Source: Streptomyces composti
Lineage (GTDB): Bacteria; Actinomycetota; Actinomycetes; Streptomycetales; Streptomycetaceae
Reading direction: 5' to 3'
Length of the DNA: 64,000 nt
Assembly: GCF_012034205.1 (NCBI RefSeq)
Contig: NZ_JAATEM010000014.1
Location: 111,480-175,479, forward strand
In this document: positions 60,443-64,000 of the stretch, piece by piece
Position numbering within the stretch: position 1 is the first letter of the stretch
How the letters are laid out: every line of letters starts with the position of its first letter
Translations under genes and position numbers: made by a program
The notes under the pieces: model-generated
The model's database searches: none
Told to the model about the DNA's origin: nothing
The model's input: only the letters and a program-made list of their open reading frames with translations

Positions 60443-60913
60443 ATGCAGCCGGATGCCCGCATCCTCATCGTCGACGACCACAAGGACAGCCTCTACGCAC
60501 TGGAGAGCGCCCTGGCCCCGCTGGGCCATCCGCTGGGCCGGGCCACCTCCGGCGACGAGGCCCTCAAGCAGATCCTGCGCGGGAACGTGGGCCTGCTGCT
60601 CCTCGACGTCCGGGTGCCCGGCGCCGGCGGCCTGGAGGTCGTGCGCTACATGCGGCGTCTGGAACAGACCCAGCACATCCCCGTGATGCTGCTCACCGCC
60701 TTCGGCCGCGACCCGGAGCTGAGCGCCGCCGCCCAGGGCCTCGGCGTCGCCGACCTCGTCGCCAAACCCGTCGACCCCTGGATCCTGCGCCTCAAGGCCG
60801 GCCATCTGTACCGGGCGTACCGGCAGCGGCGGGCCCTGGAGCGCGAGATCCTCGAACTGCGCGCCCGGCTGCACGCCGCGCGCACCCACCGCCTGGAACG
60901 CGACCGGACCTGA
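60443..60913 (+). CDS. Receiver-only response regulator
   Basis: A 156-residue protein. The receiver domain covers about residues 5-118: acidic pair Asp11-Asp12, phosphoacceptor Asp55 in LLLLDVRVPG, Thr in MLLTAFG and Lys in VAKPVDPW. The last 40 residues form a charged helix (RQRRALEREILELRARLHAA), probably coiled coil; no DNA-binding or enzymatic output domain follows. No histidine kinase gene is adjacent. ATG 60443 follows GAGGAGGGACGG. Confidence 0.9.
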   Translation: MQPDARILIVDDHKDSLYALESALAPLGHPLGRATSGDEALKQILRGNVGLLLLDVRVPGAGGLEVVRYMRRLEQTQHIPVMLLTAFGRDPELSAAAQGLGVADLVAKPVDPWILRLKAGHLYRAYRQRRALEREILELRARLHAARTHRLERDRT

Positions 60914-61009
60914 GCCGTCCGCCGCCGTCCGCCCCGGCGCGGGGGGGCAAAGGGGTGCGAACCGATCCGCCTCTGTGCCGGGAAAGCGACATCAGGCAGC
61001 ATGGCCTGC

Positions 61010-63496
61010 ATGTCCGTACTGACGCGCGACGAAGCGCAGAACCGTGCACAGCTCCTCGACGTCCACCGCTACACCGTCGAACTCGATCTGACCACCGGGG
61101 ACGAGACCTTCGGCTCCCGCACCCTGATCCGGTTCACCGCACGCACGGACGCGGACACCTTCGTCGAGGTCAAGCCCCACGAGCTGCGCTCCGCCACGCT
61201 CGACGGGGAGCCGCTGGACACCGGCACCCTGGACGGCAACCGGCTGCCGCTGAAGAACCTCACCCGGGGCGAGCACGAGCTGCGCGTCGACGCCGTGATG
61301 CGCTACTCCCGCACCGGTGAGGGCATGCACCGCTTCACCGACCCCAGCGACGGCGAGACCTACGTCTACACCCAGATGTTCCTGGACGACGTGCAGCGGG
61401 TCTTCGCCGCCTTCGACCAGCCGGACCTCAAGGCCGTCTTCGAGCTGACGGTGAGGGCCCCCGAGCACTGGACCGTCCTCGCCAACGGCATCACCGAGCA
61501 CACCGGCGACGGTCTGTGGCGGGCCGCCGCCACCCCCCGCATCTCCACCTACCTCGTCGCCGTCGCCGCCGGCCCCTGGCACTCGGTGCGCACCGAGCAC
61601 CGCGGTCTGCCCTTCGGCATCCACTGCCGCCGCTCGCTCGCCCCCCACCTCGACGCGGACGCCGAGGAGATCCTCGGCATCACCCGCGCCTGCTTCGACC
61701 GCTACCACGAGAAGTTCACCGAGCCGTACCCGTTCGACTCCTACGACCAGGCCTTCGTCCCCGAGTTCAACGCGGGCGCCATGGAGAACCCGGGCCTGGT
61801 CACCTTCCGCGACGAGTTCGTCTACCGCTCCGCGGTCACCGACACCGAGCGGCAGACCCGCGCCATGGTCATCGCGCACGAGATGGCCCACATGTGGTTC
61901 GGCAACCTGGTCACCCTCACCTGGTGGGACGACATCTGGCTCAACGAGTCCTTCGCCGAGTACATGGGCTACCGGACCACCGCCGAGGCCACCCGCTTCA
62001 CCGGCCCCTGGACCGAGTTCGGCGTCACCCGCAAGTCCTGGGGCTACGACGCCGACCAGCGCCCCACCACCCACCCCGTCGCGCCCGAGGCGGTCCACGA
62101 CACCGCCTCCGCCCTCCTCAACTTCGACGGGATCTCCTACGCCAAGGGCGCCAGCGCCCTGCGGCAGCTGGTGGCCTGGCTCGGCGAGCAGGACTTCCTC
62201 GCCGGCATCAACACCCACTTCGCCCGGCACCGGTTCGGCAACGCCGCGCTCGCCGACTTCATCGACTCCCTCGCCTCCGCCACCGACCGCGACGTGCACG
62301 CCTGGGCCGACGCCTGGCTGCGCACCACCGGCGTGGACACGCTCACCGCCTCGGTCGACGCGGTGCCCGGCCGGTGGACCCTGGCCCTGGACCGCGACGG
62401 CAGCCGCCCGCACCGGGTGACCGTCGGCGTGTACGACCGCGACCTCGGCGACGGGCGCACCCTGGTGCTGCGCGAGCGCTACGAGACCGACGTGCCACAG
62501 GCCGCCGGGCCCGAGCCGCGCCCCGGCACCCGGCCCGCCCTGGTCGTCCCCAACGACCTCGACCTGACCTACGCCAAGGTCCGCCTCGACGAGACCTCCC
62601 TGGAGACCGCCCTGCGCGGCCTGTCGGGCATCCCGGACGCGCTCACCCGGGCCGTGGTCTGGAACAGCCTGCGCGACATGGTCCGCGACGGCGAACTGGC
62701 TCCCTCCGACTACCTGGCCACCGCCTCGGCCCACCTGCCCGAGGAGACCGACCTGGCGCTGGTGCAGGGCGTCCTCGCCTTCGCCGCCGGGCACATCGCC
62801 GACCGCTACCTGGAGCCGAAGGAGCGGCCCGCCGCGCTGGCCGCCCTCACCTCGCTGTGCCGGGACGTCATCCGCCGCACCGAGGACGGCGACCATCCCG
62901 GCCTGCGGCTGATCGCGGTACGGCACTTCATCTCCGCCGCCGCCCATCCCGACACCATCGCCGCCTGGCTCGCCGAGGGCACCGTGCCGGGCGGGCCGGA
63001 GCTGGACCCGGAGCTGCGCTGGCGCATCCTCGCCCGGCTCGCCGTGCTCGGCGCCACGGACGAGGCCGCCATCGCCGCCGAGCTGGAACGCGACCCCAGC
63101 GCCACGGGGCAGGAGGGCGCCGCCCGCTGCCGGGCCGCGCTGCCCGACGAGGACTCCAAGGCCCGCGCCTGGGAGACGATGTTCCACTCCGACGAGGTGT
63201 CCAACTACCTGTTCACCGCGACCGCCCAGGGCTTCTGGCAGCCCGAGCAGGCCGACCTGGTCCGCCCCTATGTGGCGCGCTACTACCAGGACGCGGTGCG
63301 GCTCGCCGCCCGGCGCGGCCCCGCCATCGCCGTCGCCACCGGACGCCGGGCCTTCCCCTTCCACGAGGTCGACCCGGACCACCTGGAGCTCGGCGAGCGG
63401 TGCCTGCGCGAGCAGGACCCGGTCCCCGCGCTCCGCCGCACGCTCGCCGACCAGCTCGACGACCTCGCCCGCGCGCTGCGGGTCAGGCAGGCGTAG
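61010..63496 (+). CDS. pepN: Aminopeptidase N (M1 family)
   Basis: An 828-residue metallopeptidase that removes N-terminal residues from peptides. The exopeptidase motif GAMEN is at 256-260; the zinc site is HEMAH at 290-294 with Glu313 in WLNESFAEY. The C-terminal half is the helical ERAP1-like domain (about 510-828). It is cytoplasmic, with no signal peptide. ATG 61010 (MSVLTRDEAQ) is preferred to ATG 61001 by family comparison. Confidence 0.95.
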   Translation: MSVLTRDEAQNRAQLLDVHRYTVELDLTTGDETFGSRTLIRFTARTDADTFVEVKPHELRSATLDGEPLDTGTLDGNRLPLKNLTRGEHELRVDAVMRYSRTGEGMHRFTDPSDGETYVYTQMFLDDVQRVFAAFDQPDLKAVFELTVRAPEHWTVLANGITEHTGDGLWRAAATPRISTYLVAVAAGPWHSVRTEHRGLPFGIHCRRSLAPHLDADAEEILGITRACFDRYHEKFTEPYPFDSYDQAFVPEFNAGAMENPGLVTFRDEFVYRSAVTDTERQTRAMVIAHEMAHMWFGNLVTLTWWDDIWLNESFAEYMGYRTTAEATRFTGPWTEFGVTRKSWGYDADQRPTTHPVAPEAVHDTASALLNFDGISYAKGASALRQLVAWLGEQDFLAGINTHFARHRFGNAALADFIDSLASATDRDVHAWADAWLRTTGVDTLTASVDAVPGRWTLALDRDGSRPHRVTVGVYDRDLGDGRTLVLRERYETDVPQAAGPEPRPGTRPALVVPNDLDLTYAKVRLDETSLETALRGLSGIPDALTRAVVWNSLRDMVRDGELAPSDYLATASAHLPEETDLALVQGVLAFAAGHIADRYLEPKERPAALAALTSLCRDVIRRTEDGDHPGLRLIAVRHFISAAAHPDTIAAWLAEGTVPGGPELDPELRWRILARLAVLGATDEAAIAAELERDPSATGQEGAARCRAALPDEDSKARAWETMFHSDEVSNYLFTATAQGFWQPEQADLVRPYVARYYQDAVRLAARRGPAIAVATGRRAFPFHEVDPDHLELGERCLREQDPVPALRRTLADQLDDLARALRVRQA

Positions 63497-63752
63497 CGGG
63501 AACCGGGGCCGGGGGACGTACCCCCGGCCCCGGTTCGCTCGTTGGGTTCACCGGGCGCGGCACACCGGCCGCGCACCCGCGGGAGAAGTCCCGTGCCGCG
63601 TCCGGGAGGACAGCCCATGAGCACGTCGCCTCCGCCTCCGCCGGTCCCGCGCACCCCCGGGCGCGCCCCGGCACACGGTCCGCCCGGGCGGCCGGCGCGG
63701 CCCGTCACCCGGTCACCAGGGCGCAGGTCCGCCCGGTCACCGCGGCCCGGCT

Positions 63753-64000
63753 TCACCTGGTCACCACGGCGCAGGTCGCCCCGTGCCGCTCCGCCCCGGA
63801 CCGGCACTCGCGCCCGTTCGTCTCGCTGCTGCGGCCCAGCGCCCACAGCACCGCCCAGAACGTGACCAGCACGGCCGGCGTGACGGCCGCCCCCCACCGC
63901 GATGTCCTTCGTGCCCCCGGGCACCTCCCCTCGGGAACCGACGCGGTGCCCGGCGCAGGAGGGCCCGGCCGGACTCCCCGGCGACGTTCACGGCATCTGC
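63753..64000 (-). CDS. C-terminal end of a small membrane protein (start outside window)
   Basis: On the minus strand a frame enters at the window edge and ends at TGA 63755-63753. It encodes one clear membrane helix, WGAAVTPAVLVTFWAVLWAL, followed by the hydrophilic tail GRSSETNGRECRSGAERHG. No start codon is seen within the window. The hydrophobic run is hard to get by chance in the other frames, but no family is recognised. Confidence is low. Confidence 0.35.
   Translation of the reverse strand, partial: RCRERRRGVRPGPPAPGTASVPEGRCPGARRTSRWGAAVTPAVLVTFWAVLWALGRSSETNGRECRSGAERHGATCAVVTR

Noticed and set aside
63617..63865. Plus-strand frame of 82 codons with a good-looking GGGAGG site
   Set aside because: The product is only Pro/Arg/Ser repeats, and the opposite strand carries a real hydrophobic helix, so it is probably an accident of composition.

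Overview
The window is one continuous stretch of very GC-rich (roughly 70% or more by eye) chromosomal DNA from an actinobacterium, almost certainly a Streptomyces. The signs are strong third-codon-position G/C bias, many GTG starts, 4-base stop/start overlaps, the order ftsZ-pgeF-yggS-sepF-yggT-divIVA-ileS-lspA-rluD, the bifunctional PriA isomerase in place of TrpF, and the small trpM gene between trpC and trpB. From memory the order follows the S. coelicolor SCO2082 to about SCO2018 core region, read in reverse numbering. No tRNA, rRNA, insertion sequence, prophage, CRISPR array or secondary-metabolite cluster was seen. This is conserved core chromosome, not an accessory island.

Layout. (1) 1-4224: tail of the division cluster (ftsZ 3' end, pgeF, yggS, sepF, yggT, divIVA), closed by a perfect 19-bp stem. 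(2) 4459-7965: ileS on the minus strand under an isoleucine T-box leader. The encoded enzyme has the altered GAHH form of the HIGH motif. (3) 8243-14325: a DksA/TraR zinc-finger protein with a very long histone-like Ala/Lys tail, then lspA, rluD, a GNAT protein and a cation/proton antiporter. (4) 14442-21830: a mixed set (SDR, MscS channel, hydrolase, PhoD phosphatase, membrane-anchored DsbA-like protein, membrane protein, DUF2252 protein). (5) 22048-30080: dnaE, a 54-aa minus-strand gene, a NYN-domain nuclease, an ABC exporter pair and a DUF2567 membrane protein. (6) 30230-34500: minus-strand genes including the 24-codon gene for ribosomal protein bL37, ybaK, a LON-substrate-domain protein and two poorly known proteins.

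(7) 34694-41989: the histidine operon hisD-hisC-hisB-(52-aa membrane protein)-hisH-priA-ridA-hisF, then two minus-strand genes and hisI. (8) 42001-48529: tryptophan genes trpE, three small membrane-protein genes, then trpC-trpM-trpB-trpA. PriA serves both pathways, so the clustering has a biochemical logic. hisG, hisE, trpD and trpG are not in the window. (9) 48633-57936: a second membrane-anchored DsbA-like protein, lgt, a VIT1/CCC1-type metal transporter, and gltB-gltD (glutamate synthase) behind a long leader carrying a GlnR-like site. (10) 57937-64000: a frameshifted acyl-CoA dehydrogenase relic, a metalloprotease-like protein with a zinc ribbon, chorismate mutase, a receiver-only response regulator, an aminopeptidase N, and the cut-off end of a small membrane protein.

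The most useful items for follow-up are the GAHH IleRS with its T-box, the tiny genes easily missed (bL37, TrpM, the 52-aa his-operon protein, the 54-aa protein by dnaE, a 46-codon reading frame inside the ABC operon), the histone-tailed DksA-like protein, and the candidate nitrogen-control site ahead of gltB. I found no convincing previously undescribed multi-gene system.
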